A stretch of DNA of 64,000 nt from Schizophyllum amplum (taxonomy: Eukaryota; Basidiomycota; Agaricomycetes; Agaricales; Schizophyllaceae), in NCBI GenBank assembly GCA_007026445.1, contig VDMD01000004.1, positions 1,674,001-1,738,000 of the forward strand, given 5' to 3'. This document shows positions 46,283-59,000 of this stretch, one piece after another. The position numbers were made by a program, and so were the translations under genes. How positions within the stretch are numbered: position 1 is the first letter of the stretch; each line of letters begins with the position of its first letter. The notes under the pieces are model-generated. The model saw only the letters and a program-made list of their open reading frames with translations. It ran no database searches and had not been told where the DNA came from.

Positions 46283-47103
46283 TTCGCTTGAGCGAAGGGA
46301 GGAAGAGTCTAGAGTCGAGGAGCTGCGGGAAGCGATGCACAAGTGGTCGATGACAAGAGGGCTAACACGTGGAATCAACCGAAACTGTTCCGGGTCCGGG
46401 ATGGACATGGACCCATACCGCTCTGTACGCGGCCCAGACCAGAAAGTTGGCAGAAACGCCATGAGCATAAACTCGCCGAAGCTCATAATCAAAGTATTGG
46501 TACACGACGCGTACAGTCGTGATATGTACAGACAACAAACATTGATAAGTATGGTCAGACGTGATATACAAAGGCAGGAGCGCTCATACTGTAGTACTAC
46601 ATCAGAATTTGGAAAGCGAAGCGAATCACTCATGTGCTGCCAGACAGGAAGGCATCGCGAAGCCGGCTGCAGAGGCCGCCGGTCTCGCGGGGCAAGAAGC
46701 ATCATCTGAAGTATAAGGATTAGCGGGGAAGAATGCGTAGGAGATAGTCAATAATCTTTCTTCGTGAGTGTCGCAGGCAGCCCCGCATCCAGCATCGACC
46801 TCACCCAGGTCAAGCAGTAGATTGCAGAGACCATGGCACGCGCGGCGCGACCCGTAACCGTGCACCCCCGACGCGGTAGGCGGCCTATCCGCAGAGCGAC
46901 CCGGACCGTGGACCAACTAAGAGAGCGCCTGAAGTTACCTCAATGATGCGCCTTCCGATTTCGGGACGCGCCACGCCGGACCTAAAACAAGGACATGTGG
47001 CTGGGTAGCTTGCTGCTTGCGCAGACAATTACTTACTTTGCCTGGTTCTGAAGACCGTACAAACGAGAAAGCAGAGGTTACATACGGATGGCATTGGTTC
47101 CAG
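46283..47103. other. Intergenic region
   Basis: Promoter of the serine-rich protein gene and 3' region of the membrane-protein gene. Open frames on both strands overlap and show no conserved features. Confidence 0.45.
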
Positions 47104-48659
47104 CTACGGGACATATTCTGGAGGATTGTTCTGGTAGATGGAGGAGACATCTCGATATCTTTGCGGCGAGTCGGCAGGGCCTGCTGTGTTGTTGGGCACC
47201 GCGCGTACATCGCGCTTCCGCGCAGGGGCCGCCTCTATCCCTGAACAGTTGTCAGTAAATCATAGTTAGCTGAACTGACATCGTTTGCTCACCTGAGGAG
47301 GGGGGTGGAATCACCTGCTTCGACCGAAAGGACTGCGCCGATGAACCAGGCTGCAAGAAAGGTTCCACTACAAGGCCTTCCTGGCTTACGAATTTGGGAG
47401 TGTCCCGGACCCGCGTTCTGCAATATAACAGCAATCCAGCTACAACCAAGATTGTCGCCAAACCGCCGAAAATAGGACCCACGATCACCTCGATGCGTGG
47501 CGATGTCGATGTCCCTTCTTGCGCGGTGGACGACGTTATAGAACTGGCTTGCGTCGAGGCGTGAATGGTATCAGAGGTCCTTGAACTACGCTAATGAATA
47601 TGTGTTCGTCGTTCTTGAATAGCGCTTACCTCGAAATCACATAAACTGAATCTCCAAGGACGCGAATGGAATTGAGGCAAAAGCGCGCATTGTCCGCAGG
47701 GCCGACGGTGATGGTATACTCCTCGTTCTCGCTGAGGCCGCCGCGGTAGTACTTCAGCGAGTTGCCTAGAAGCCATCCCGAGTACGCATTACGAGTGTCC
47801 TGCTGGCCGTTCAGACTCTATGGTGATTTAGCCAGAGGTCAAGATCAATGAGCAAGGTGTATGCGTACGACTGTATATCGTTTATGCTCGTGAGTGGTTG
47901 AGCCATATATCGCAACTGCCCGGCCGCCCGTGAACTTCATCGACACGGACGACGAGGGTAGATCCGCTCTGGTAAAAGTCGCCTGCATGGTGGCGTTTGG
48001 CACGCCACGCCAGCTATCGACAATCCAGTTTCCGGCATAATCGAGCAGAAAGGCGTCGCTGTTGTCGACTACGGTCCAATTCAGACTATGATCTGTCAGC
48101 GGTGAAATGCACAGAGCATTGCGTGACACTGACCCGTCATACTCGTCGTGGAGTATCACAATGTTGTCGATGATACATAGGTGCGTCCCTCCCTTTGAGT
48201 TGCAGGATAGCGAGACGTTGTGCTCGACGTCCGCTCTGAGGTCCTCGCGATTGAACAGTAGACCGTCTCCCGGTGCCTCACCTGGTGTAGCGTCGCTGGA
48301 ATCCAGCTGCACAGTGTACGACGCGTTGGCAGAGCCTTGTATCTGAACGCCAGTTCCTGCAGATTGGCGTTCGATACAGAAGTTCAGTATCGTTTCCAGA
48401 CCACATTGCGTACCGTAGAATGTCAACGATACGGAACCTGTCCCGTTGGACAGGTGCCTCGAATCACCTGAAGCAGCTTCGAGTCCGGATACCCCAGGCT
48501 CGTATCGTGACCCAGTGTACCATTGCGTCCAGCCTTCTTGTGCGCCATCATCTATCTCTATGTCAGCATCTTCGCGGGCCGTCAAAAGGTATACTTACAG
48601 TAGGGTTCGTACGTGAGCCATTGACTGGTGTCGTCGATGGAGAGATTCCACGCGGCCAT
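47104..48659 (-). CDS. Single-pass membrane protein with large beta-rich ectodomain
   Basis: An unnamed type common in Agaricomycetes, 453 aa. Exons in transcript order are 48599-48659, 47869-48551, 47630-47817, 47293-47585 and 47104-47240. Residues 1-320 form a Gly/Ser/Thr-rich ectodomain with spaced cysteines and N-glycosylation motifs (NGTGSVSL, NVSLSC, NATMQ). It reads as two similar halves, each with a VSMKF- or VSLTF-type beta strand followed by G..V.IYG. A Ser/Thr stalk precedes one transmembrane helix near 343-365 (IFGGLATILVVAGLLLYC). The C-terminal tail ends in NNPPEYVP. There is no cleavable signal peptide, so topology would rest on the single helix. Function is unknown; a surface-sensing or carbohydrate-binding role is only a guess. 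Intron phases are all consistent. Confidence 0.75.
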
Positions 48660-49706
48660 CCCTAGGTTCGTGGATGGAGGGAGGAAGGAAGCACACCGGC
48701 AGAAACGAGCGTTATCCAAAGCCATACAAAGGCGATGCCCGAAGCTCGGGGAGTGAGTGAACAGGAATGTGTTGAAGTCCGATGACAGCTCAGCAAAGAT
48801 CCACTGCATCAGCAAATCATACTATTGAGCTTGCTCTCCTTCCCACTATCCACCGCTGACCGAGACATTTTTAGAGCGAAGCAACTGACTGGCGTCGATG
48901 TTCTGGGTTGTCAAATATACTTGTCTGTTGGGCCTCGCAAGACCGCCATCTTTAGCCAAAGGCCCTATCGCTCAGAGTCATACATCACCAATCATGATTT
49001 TACTGTGCGTCGTGAGAGGGCGAAGGGGAGTCGCTGGGCAGTGTCATGCGATTTGGATCCTGCAATCTTCCTGCTCTGATCTAGCCGGCGTGCGAGAACT
49101 TCTTGAGGTCTTTGTTAGGTCAGGAATAGGACAACCAAGTGTGTTATACGATTATGGAGATGGCCGTGGGACGGAGGAAGCGGCGGCGTTTGCCGAGGGT
49201 TTGCAGGCCAGCCGCTGTGGTCCGGGCCGTTCAGCCGACAATGGACTTTGCCTTGTTCTGCGCCACCAGGCATCGCACGCTGCTCCATCCATATGACACC
49301 CCTACTTCCCTTTCTCGACCTCCTCGGCGATTACAAACATGTCGCTGGTCTGCTTTGGTTGACCACGTTGGCGGCAGGACCGGCGGCGCCTTGTATACGG
49401 ATCCTAGGGATGCGTGGCAGCTCGACTTTCATAAGCCCTATTGTCTTCCGTGATTCGCCGCACTGCTTTATGATCAGCAAACTATCTTTGTCAATGGTCA
49501 ATGATCTTCTCTTCATACCGTTCAGATTTCTGAGAACCACGCAGGTACGTGTCATAATGTATCGTTTATGGTCCTGCTTGAACGCTTGGGTCGCCTTTAT
49601 GACACGACACAGGTGGTTATAAAAGGCTCTTTAGGATGGTTGTCTACTTGTATACTCGCCAAACCCTCGCCCCACCAACTTTACATCGGCTCTGCATCGG
49701 CTCGCC
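48660..49706. other. Intergenic region between divergent genes
   Basis: About 1 kb between the membrane-protein gene (-) and a small gene (+). It holds two promoters. The right one has a TATA box at 49618. No gene or repeat was found in between. Confidence 0.45.
49618..49624 (+). promoter_or_regulatory. TATA box
   Basis: TATAAAA, the best consensus TATA match seen in the window, 83 bp upstream of the start codon of the small gene at 49707. A strong TATA often marks regulated, non-housekeeping expression. Confidence 0.7.
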
Positions 49707-50161
49707 ATGTCTTCGTTTGACTCACGCAAGGGAATTCCTACGTCTGGCTGCTGCTACTCTCCCGAAGACGTCGCCCTCACCATGTATTACGGCTGCTGCG
49801 ACAGTGTCGTGAAGGATGCACTTCGGACCGCGGGGCCGAAGCAGCGCCTGTGGCGTGACTCACTCGGTCGCGAGGAGGCGCGCCGCGCTCGCAACTGCAC
49901 CAAAGGTTCTCCGGGGGACGACCCGAACATGTTTTTCGACATTTATCACACCGCCCTTTGGCATGCGGTCGCAACACACATCAACAACCTCGAGATATTA
50001 TTGTCAAGCTCTAAAAGCGAGTATGAAGTCTTTGTGCGGCGCGCTGTAGCGGTGAGTGCGACATGACTGCACTTTCTACATACGACGTGACACTGACCTA
50101 TTTCCTTGCACAGTCGCTCATTGATCTGCGCCAGGGCGGCTCGGGGAACACTCATCAATGA
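49707..50161 (+). CDS. Small protein of unknown function
   Basis: A 130-aa protein in two exons (49707-50051, 50114-50161), joined in phase by a 62-nt GT-AG intron. It has a Cys-rich start (SGCCYSPEDVALTMYYGCCDSVV) and no signal peptide or membrane helix. The middle is charged (REEARRARNCTKG). The rest looks helical (FFDIYHTALWHAVATHINNL). I recognise no family. Good codon usage, a consensus TATA box and a well-formed intron support it as a real, possibly inducible gene. Confidence 0.6.
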
Positions 50162-50621
50162 CTGGAGTATAGGGATTTGATCCTGTACTCGATAGTCGGT
50201 ACAGGATTAGTGATCAAACGTCAAAGAACAGTGATTTGTGGCACAGCGTTTCTGCCACCTTGAACCGATATGTATATCTCCAGTTTACCCTCATATGTCT
50301 TACAGTATACATTCGTACAAATTCGAGAAGTCCTGGAGCTGTCTTGACTTGCCGCAGGACGTACGTGCACCGTTGACCAACGAAGCTGTTGCCACTGGCC
50401 AAAGATTGTGACTATGCAAGGGGATATCTGGGGCACGTGCGCCCAAAGTGCCGTGATCAATCATAATGGGCCCGCGTGCCGGAGCTCCGTCCCAAACCGC
50501 ACGTCCCTCCGCTGGTACCCCGGAGTCAGCTGGTGCGCCGAAGCGGGGTATTTAGTGGAAGGCCAAGATTACGCCGCGCAGCGCCCAAGTCATCCTTGCC
50601 TTCCTCGCTCATCTCGTCGCC
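50162..50621. other. Intergenic region
   Basis: Separates two + strand genes of unknown function. Only short frames are present, with no recognisable element. Confidence 0.45.
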
Positions 50622-51784
50622 ATGTCCGACATTCCTCTCGAGCAGCATACGATCAAGCTGGTCCTCAGCAGCCTCTGCGCATCATGCCCTTCGATCCCGG
50701 AGCACCTCTTGTCGCCGCTGCTGGCGAAGCGGCACGCCTTCCTGGACCTTCGCCCCGACCAGGATGCCCAGGACTATCTCTTGTGGCCCTCCGATGATAA
50801 CGCGAAGGTCATGGGCACCCTGCGCTCCTTGCGGGTGTCCGCCTACGACTTCTACACCATTCAGTACACTGCCGATCCCGAGTCTGTGTTCGCGCACGTT
50901 CTCGTCCGCTCAAACGCCGATGAAGTGCGCGTGGTTTTCTACTGGGACGCGGATGAGGCGCAGTGGAAGTATCACAACGTTGGCCTGATGCCCTTCCCCG
51001 CCAACAGCCACACGACGCTGGAGGACGCTGTGAAAGCAGCGACGCCTGGACCGTCGTCAGACGTGCAAGAGCAAGAGGCCGTGTACGGCACTGATGACGA
51101 CTACTGGAATGCGTATGGGCAGGAGGACGACGACGCGGAGGACCAGTCGCATCAGCCTTCGCATCAAGCCCAGGATGGGTCGGAGGATGCGTACTGGGCA
51201 CAGTACTCGTCCATACACGGTGCGTCAAAGACGTATGTGCTATCTGTCAGACGCTGATCATTCATGTCGTTGCAGGTACCGCTGATTCCACCATCCCCTC
51301 CCCTCTACCGGTTCAGAAACGCAGGACGGAATACTTCGAGCAGCGTGAAGACGAAAGCGTCCTCACAGCTGGCTTCGTAGCCATGCGCCCGCGCCTACCC
51401 TCGGACCCACCATGCCCTACCGATCTCAGCAGCCGATTGGAGAACATCTCCCCTCGCTCTAACTCTCCCCTCGCGATGACGGACGACCATGAGTTGGACG
51501 TGCGCCGCTTCGACAACAGCGTCGAAGAAGAGGGAGATTCTGCGTCCACCGACACGCTTGATGAAGGGATTTCAGGTGTTTCTTCGCCCAAGGTGCCGGA
51601 CAGCGCTGGCGAAGGCGGTGTAGCCGGCGTCGTAGTAGACGAGGAGACGGAGGCAATGAAGGACAGCGTCCGGGGGCTCTATCGACTATGGAAGCTGAAG
51701 AGGGGTGGCGCGGCTGCGAAGGAAGATGATTCGGAGCGTCTGTCATTCACTAACATGGTCAGAGATGCGTTGGCGTCGGTGTAG
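50622..51784 (+). CDS. Conserved-looking protein of unknown function
   Basis: A 368-aa protein, exons 50622-51219 and 51276-51784, in phase. The N-terminal 130 residues look globular, with helical start (LVLSSLCASCPSIPEHLLSPLL) then alternating beta/hydrophobic segments (VFAHVLVRSNADEVRVVFYW). The middle is very acidic and aromatic (YGTDDDYWNAYGQEDDD, DAYWAQYSS), resembling repeated DxYWxxY units. The C-terminal half is Ser/Pro/Glu-rich and probably disordered, ending in a short helical segment (VRGLYRLWKLKR). No known domain was recognised. The acidic DxYW-type repeats suggest protein binding. The start Met follows a clean Kozak-like context. Confidence 0.75.
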
Positions 51785-52037
51785 GGCGCGTCTTCTTGCT
51801 CAGTTCGGCATAGTTGCACGTCCGCGTAGTACAGATTTCCGGCATCCATACATGACGCTTGAAATGGTAACTTACACTGAAGCCGATGAGTGCTGTCGGT
51901 GGTGTGACGAGAAAATTGTGTGGACCTTCAGCTTCCTGGCCCCTGGGACGCGTTGACCGACGCGCCGCGCGCGGTCACGTGTACGCGTACTTGGATACCT
52001 TCGGTCAATTCCCCCATCCAACACCCAACCATCACTA

Positions 52038-53704
52038 ATGGATGCAATGCAAGAAGGCGGGAACCCAGGCGCCGCGCCTCCTGGCTCCTTGCGCGAAACT
52101 CAGATACCACCAGTACAAGCAGCTCCGGGCCCGCCTGACGACGCTAGGGTACCGTACATCCCTTTTTATCAACATTATCCTTATCCTTTACAGACTTCCT
52201 CGCAAGGACCATGTAAGGATAAGCTTGTCCCCTTCAGTGACGCGTAACTGATCTCCATTCAAGGGTCCGCACCGCCGATCACAACCACCGGCATAGACGC
52301 GTCGCACACCTCTCCCCCTGGCGCAACGCAGCCTCAGCCGTTTCCTCTGTCTCCTCCGACGCCGACAGTTGAACTACAACCCGAGAACCCGGCCGGTGTT
52401 GACATCGACCTGTCCGACGACTCGGAAGACTTGCCCGATCTCGAGCGCCTCGTCGACAACATGCGTCCAGGAGGCAGCAGCCAGCCGCCGATGAAGGCAG
52501 AATCCCCCCTCCCCCAAGACCACAGTCAAGGAAGAGGATGAGGACAGCATCGTCTATGTCTCCTCTCGCGACCCCAGTCCCGCTCCCAGAGCTCGCGTCG
52601 TGCAGCCTCCCCCATCGTCCTCGAAGCCCCCGAAGCCGCGCATGCTCAGCGCCACGCAGGCGCAGTCCTCTCAGTCCCCCAGGATCAAGCCCAAGCCCGC
52701 TTCCTCACGCAATGCGCAGCGTCCCGGTCTCAAGCGCAGGCTTTCCACTTCGCTAGCCGATGCATCTTCGTCCCCTAAGCGCGCGCGTGCCGCTGTAAAG
52801 CATGAAGACTTCTGGGCGCTAGATGGCAGCGTCATCCTGCAGGTCGAGAACGTCCAGTTCAAGCTCCATCGCAGCTCGCTCGCTAAACAATCGGCTTGGA
52901 TGGCCGTGCTCTTTGAAGAGTCACCCGACAGCGAGGACATCGGCGGAGTGCCTATCTACTGCCTCGACAGGACCGGACTCCGTGCAGGGGATCTAGAGAT
53001 TTTGCTGCGAACCTGGGAGAACGCGATGTAAGTGATACAAAGTGTATGCGCATTTATATATTGACATTGCACTCAGACTGTATGCGCTAGAGCCTGCACC
53101 TTTCATAACTACCGTCGCGGTGCTTCGCGCGTCTCTAGCTCTTCACTTCATGGACTACGAGTCCTTCGCGCGACACCAGCTACGGAGGCTCTGGCCCGAT
53201 GGGCTCGAGGACCTGACGACCACCCGCATCCCGAACGCGGTCGCCACCGTAGTGCTCACACGCGACGGTCATATGCCTGGCGTCCGCAAGCGTGCCATGT
53301 ACGAGCTCGTACGCACGGAGGGCTTCAGTCAGGGTCCGAACGAGGAAAAGCTCTCCGAGGCGGAGTACAGCGCCCTGGTCCGAGCACGCGAGAAGCTGAC
53401 GAACGTCTGGATCATGAACGCGGGTATGGCTCCCAAAGTAGGCCTACCGGACGGCCACAGCGACCTTCACTGCATAGAGAGACTGGGACACGGTATCAGG
53501 GCGCACTACTCAGCCCTCAGCGAGACGAAGATCCTGGAGGAATACGCTAATGATGCTATCTGTGGCCTGCAGGCGCTCGCGGAGATTGACTGGAAGGCGC
53601 ACGGGTTCTGCGACCGCTGCGCGACCGCGAAACGCAATGCGTGGAACGAAATACGGCAGAAGCAGTGGGAGAATCTTGATCTTTGGCTCGGGGAGCAGAA
53701 GTAG
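52038..53704 (+). CDS. BTB/POZ-type domain protein (apparent +1 frameshift)
   Basis: About 521 aa in three exons (52038-52212, 52264-53027, 53077-53704). The first 260 residues are Pro/Ser-rich, with an acidic patch (DIDLSDDSEDLPDLERL) and a nuclear-localisation-like KRRLSTSLADASSSPKRAR. A BTB-like fold starts at FWALDGSVILQVENVQFKLH, the usual opening of the expanded BTB family in Agaricomycetes. The C-terminal part has the helical continuation (ALHFMDYESFARHQLRRLWP). One extra C in the six-C run at 52504-52509 shifts the frame in the disordered part. Dropping it links ESPSPKTTVKEEDED in one frame. Such proteins may act as ubiquitin-ligase adaptors or chromatin factors, but no partner can be named. 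Confidence 0.8.
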
Positions 53705-54183
53705 TCGACCATTGTTCCTACTATACTTACCAGTTGGAGTCTACTGTATGTGCTCGTGACATGTATTCAACTCCAATAGTCTTGCTGGTCCTGTGCGAGT
53801 TACGGAAGATGCAGGATGATGATAGTCGGCGACGATCCGTGAACTTCCATGAGGAGATTTCGATCCACTTCAGCCTCCACCGGAGGAAAGTCAAGCAAAG
53901 ACGAATATGTACATATAGCTTGCGCTGGCTTGAGCTTTTGCGAACATATACCGGTAGAGTGACACAGAAAAGGGGCGCGGCAACGGGCATATATATATGT
54001 CAGATGTGGTCATCATTTGATTAAACAGCGGTGCAGAGCTCTACTATATTGTAAGGGGATCTTTTCACGAGCGATACTGGTGGACACTCGGTTACGTGGA
54101 TACAGACGACTTGAGGTGATGATGATGCGACACTGGTGGAAGGTGATTGAGTGAGATCAACCTTCACGAAAAAGAACCAATCA
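53705..54183. other. Intergenic region between convergent genes
   Basis: Tail-to-tail region between the BTB gene (+) and the Zn2Cys6 gene (-). Only short frames are present. Confidence 0.45.
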
Positions 54184-56083
54184 CTACTTACCCATTACAC
54201 CGTCTGCCGTTGAAGCATACGCGACCATAGCGCTGAGTACAGCCTTGGCACCACTGCGACCCATGAGCGACCCTTGATTCGTGTCTGGTAGAAGCAGAGA
54301 AACTTCGGCCACGACAGTCCAAAGCGTCTGAATACGCCCGAGCGTGAGAAAGAGGTACAAACATGTCCTGGCGGAGTGCTCACCGCCATGATGGGGGATA
54401 CCCAAGCTACATCGTGTGGCCGGAGACCACGGGCTGTGTTGGCGACTGCGTCTACCGCTGCGACGCACTTCGTGCGAGATACCGGGCTTGAGTTCACATA
54501 CGATATGTGGAGGCGTGTGAGCGAAGCGCAGATGAGAGCTGAAAATTGGGTATGTCAGCACTCGACTCCCATACAGATAGAGAGCTAGCTGCTCGCCGTC
54601 GCTTATGACGACCTGCATGTCGCGCCGATAACGGTCTAGATGAAACAACTGAGACCTTGTAGCCTGCAATGCCCCATCTAAGGCCGTTAGTTCTGCGGCT
54701 ACTGCTGGGCTGGGTCGGGCGTTCGGATCTGGCGATGATCAGTCTCGACGAAGTGGGCTCAATGAGTAGGAAGCAACCTAGACGGTTCCGAGCCATCATC
54801 GTTGTAGTTCGCTGCATGAGGATGGCTGCCTTGGCATTCAACGATAAAAGGGATGTTCCACCGGCGGACGATCCCTTGAGCCAGTCGGTGACTGTATCCC
54901 TACTATATCGCGCCTACAGATGTGATAGTCAATTGATGTTCACCTTCTATAAGAGACACTGGCGACGTACAATAGGTGCCTCCTCTGGCCATGGCGTGTC
55001 TATTTTGATACTTTCCAGTGCCGACGCACTTCCGTGCGCGATACACCAGTAATTGTCCAGGATTAGACAGTTCCAGAACGCGCGAACCCTTTCCGCGTCC
55101 AAAGCTGGTTCTGTGGGAGGAGCCGCGTTGGGGTCAGGGGAGTGGACGAGATTGAGGCGCGCTCCCAGGCAGAGTGAGATGGCGGTATTGCTGTGGTAGA
55201 GCCCGTCCACAGACTTCCCAAGCTCTAGAAAGTAGAATGAGACGAGAATCTCCGCCTGGATGATATCAAGTAGGTAAAGAGGGTGCGACTTCGCCAAGTC
55301 CTTCGGCAGATGATGCAGGGCCGCAACCAAGAACTGTTGTTCCCTGTACCCGTCGACGCCGCCGTGGCTAAATCGTGATCCCCATAAGTTGACGGCGTGT
55401 AGGAGTGACGGCGCCGGCCTATCATGATGCCCCATGGGGCTCGAGAACCGGCCTAAGAAGCGTTGTCTGTCCATGAAAAACCCAATCTGGCTCGAATGCA
55501 CCGCGAACGCGTTCAGCCTGTAAAGGAAAAATAATGATTCTCAGCTGATGCGACGAAGACCAAAACGGCAGTGGACTCACAACGCGCGTGCAGTTTGCTG
55601 TGGTGGCTCCTGTGAATGATAGTCATTCAAGAGGGTCAGGCGTCGGGAAGTGAATTACTACGCACGTCAACAACAGTAGCAGCTCGAGCTTCCCGCGAGG
55701 AAGGTGGCAAGGAAGGCTGTTGAGCTCTGCGCTGATGTGGGTTAAATAAGGTGATGGGCTCTCCTGGTCCTTGCAACTTGGCCAGACGATCTTCGAGCGC
55801 GGCGACCTGAGCCTCAAGCATGTCCGCTTGCGATGGGCCGTCTTCGAGATACTGACAGTCATCCCGACCAGTGGGCGTTTTGAGGCAGTGACCGCAGATA
55901 GGTCGCGCGCCGTCGCATTTCTTCGCGAGGATATGAAATCGTAATAAAGCTGAGGACTGTGGTGTACTCACGACTTTGCGGCGGCTAAGATAAACTGTCG
56001 TCAGTATCGTGCGAATAAACGACAGGTTTTGCTCACCGGCAGTTGTAGCACGACTTAGCTTTGGAGGGAATTGCGGAGCTCAT
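54184..56083 (-). CDS. Zn2Cys6 fungal transcription factor
   Basis: Binuclear-cluster regulator, 481 aa. Exons in transcript order are 56037-56083, 55972-55984, 55666-55920, 55581-55609, 54971-55517, 54778-54913, 54575-54728, 54502-54538, 54384-54467 and 54184-54327. The zinc cluster has Cys at 12, 15, 22, 29, 32 and 42, and is split across three exons, the middle one only 13 nt. A coiled-coil linker follows (MLEAQVAALEDRLAKLQ). The fungal regulatory homology region includes SQIGFFMDRQRFLGRF and ERVRAFWNCLILDNYW. All phases fit, but the two introns at 54539-54574 and 54468-54501 would be only 36 and 34 nt, below the norm, so the C-terminal structure is less sure. Target genes are unknown. The gene is not next to any obvious pathway. 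Confidence 0.82.
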
Positions 56084-59000
56084 GATGTGCGTGAAGACTG
56101 CTGAGAATGAGTGCACACATGCCGCTTTTATAGACGTCGTCCTTCATGGCGCTGACTGTGGCTGAGCGCAGCCGGAGAGAATATAGCACGATGACTCTGC
56201 AGTGGAATGTTCAGGCGCCTACGCCGGGGGCTCAGTGAAGGTCCGGTGCAGACCTATTGTGGCGCCGCTGCCGGGACAGACCGTAAGGAGTTATGGCGGG
56301 GAGCGACTCCAACGGCGGACTGCATGAAACAGACGGTGTGAGCTGAGTGCGCGCCATCCAATGAGTTGACTACTGACGCGCGCCCATCCAGCATACAGGC
56401 CCCGCCGCGAACGCCTTGAACATGCGGGAACTGCCTACGCATTTTGAGTGGGATGCTTTACTCGATAAGCGCTGGCTCCGCCAGCAGCGCCCTAGCTTGT
56501 CCAGTGGGGATTCTTCCTGATGGAGGGTCAGTCAACGTTGGTTGCGTGAGTGACGGTGAGTACACCTGGGATCTCACGCAGACAGGCCCGTTGCGCCGAG
56601 GCGCATCCACTTCAGCACGAATTAAAGCTTGAATCTGCTTGATATGGGCAAAGTATGAGCTTGTGCCAAAGCCCTGTTGAATACCGAGTACTGACCGTAG
56701 GACCGTGACGGCCTGACTACTTCTCAGACGCATAGACGGGGATCTTCCAGCGACCGCGCGCCAGTACTAGTATGTACACCCGGCAGATACCGGAGTCTCG
56801 AACTTCATCGCGGTTCCGCTTGCTCTGAAGTCGAGCTACGCGTCTGACGTAAGGTGCCCAGTATTCGTCGCCAACTGTCCCACTCAGCTCAACTTACATT
56901 GGCCAGTCGTCTCTCACGATTGTGAGTCCCTAGGTGTTCGTCTCACCGTTCACGTGACGTCTAGCTTGCTGCTTCGTCCCCATGTAGGCGCTTTCCGCTG
57001 TGGCTGCCGTTCGCCGAGCTCCGGCGCAACCATAGTATGCCAAATCCGCTCGTACATGAAGAAACAGATGACGGCCAGTCTCTGAGATTTGATGCTTGCC
57101 TGAGCTCCGATGAAGTTTTTGGCAGTGCGGTGCAACTCAGCTGAGCCTGCCTTCGACGCTGTCAACTGCGCCGGCTTGAACCTGAAGATACTATGGGCAC
57201 AAGAAGTCATTTTCCTGCGTCGTGCGCATGCTATACACTGACAGCGAGTGCGGGCTCGTGATATCGGGTGATGGAACTCCCTCAGACCTCCCTCAGAGTC
57301 ACCTACCGCTGTTGAGCGCGATAGAGAGAGGTATCTGCCGGTAGTACAGTCCTAGCGGTCCAAGTATTTTTTCCGTACTTTATTTTTGCTTCAAACACGG
57401 AGAGACGAGGACGATGAAAGCTTAGAGCATCTTCGAAACCTCTGGCACTCTGGCATGGTGGGTGCAACGGGCCTGAATCGAACCAGCGGTCTGTCGGCCC
57501 GGTATTTGGTCTTGTTTACTGTACGACAGATTTTGGCTCACAATAAAGGGTGTGAGAACCCTAGACAAGCTAGGGAACGCCCCCGAGAGCGGGAGTTGCA
57601 AGTCAGATAGCATTGAGAGTAGAGTTCCTAGCTCGGATATTGCTTGTATGTGCATCCCTGTCTAGCCCTTTCTACCTACTCTTCGCCATAATCAGTGCGA
57701 TGACGTAGCCGGGTCAACGCAAGAGCCTAGGTGACACAGCCAACAACTTCGAGAGGGTTTCCGAAGATTCTGAGTACTGTGCATACCTTTCGCGACTCGG
57801 ACGCGACAGAGAGCCGGCGTGCGGAACGGACGTTGAGATCCGTGTGAGAGTGTCCGGCTTGAAGCTTGACGAACAAAGAAGTTGAATTTGATGGCCCCGC
57901 GATCGCTCACGCGTCACGGCTCCTGGCACGTGGACTACACGTTCGCTATTCCGTTGAGCACGGCAGCTTCGGACCGTCTTCTTCTGACCATCATGTCTCT
58001 CCGAATCTTTGGAAGACTCGCAATGAAAGCTTCGCCCATCTTGCAGCTCAGTAAGTATTCCTCGCTGCACTCGCGGCGACGCCCGCCTTCTTTGATTATT
58101 CCAGTTGCAGCCGTGCCTCATCGCTGCACCCTTCGGCGCATGGCGACGCCACTCCCAAGCCTGCACTCTTACGCATGTTCAGCCAGCAACTGACCTCATT
58201 GATTTAATTTCCAGCGTTCGCGGACTTTCTCATGCTAAGGACAGCCAAAAGCGCGGTCGAGTTGAACACTGCCGTGCCACATATGGCTCTTCCGAAGGTT
58301 AAATGCGGATGTCACCCAGATGCCACCTCTCGTAGCATTGGTCATTTTATGCACATGAATACGCATAGCAAGGCTATACAGCGCTCTTCCCTTTGAGGCA
58401 GTTCTGGGAGTACTCTTGGTGTTGCCCCTCTCGTTCGCTTCTGGTCGTCTCATCACGCCGGGCTGCGAGGCACCTTTGCCGCTCTGCCGGCATCGCAGGG
58501 AGTTCGACCATTGCACGCAAGTCCGCGCGGCGCCGCGGGACGTACTTAGTCCTCCGAGCTGAGCGCAATCAACGTGGTCCAAGTTCACGTTGACTGCACG
58601 CACACTTTGGCTTTCTTGACAGCGTTACTAGGTATAGCAGTGTATATTCTTTGCGAATATGTTTGCCCTCACTGAATTTTGCTCACAGCGTCAGATATAT
58701 ATGGATCTGTCGACTTTAAAACGCGGACAGTCCCGAATGTACGCCGTCTTGATCACATCGTCAAGCGTGATTGTGTTGTGGCGTGCGAATGGGGACTGCC
58801 TTTGTTCCAAATGGGGACGCGGGATATTTCCACACGCCCGCGGGATCGGAGGCTAAATGCAAAACAAGCAAGAATAGGCAGGAATAGGCTAGAATACGAA
58901 AGGGGAAGAATTGGGTCTCAGCCCGAGCGCATCAAGGGATGGATGTGTGGCATCGTTGTTGCTCAGCATGCGCAGGAAGAAGCCGAAGGCTGTCAAGCAA

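Noticed and set aside
57440..57560. tRNA gene on the minus strand
   Set aside because: A T-loop-like GGTTCGATTC is present, but its stem has a mismatch and no matching acceptor or anticodon stem could be folded at the right spacing.
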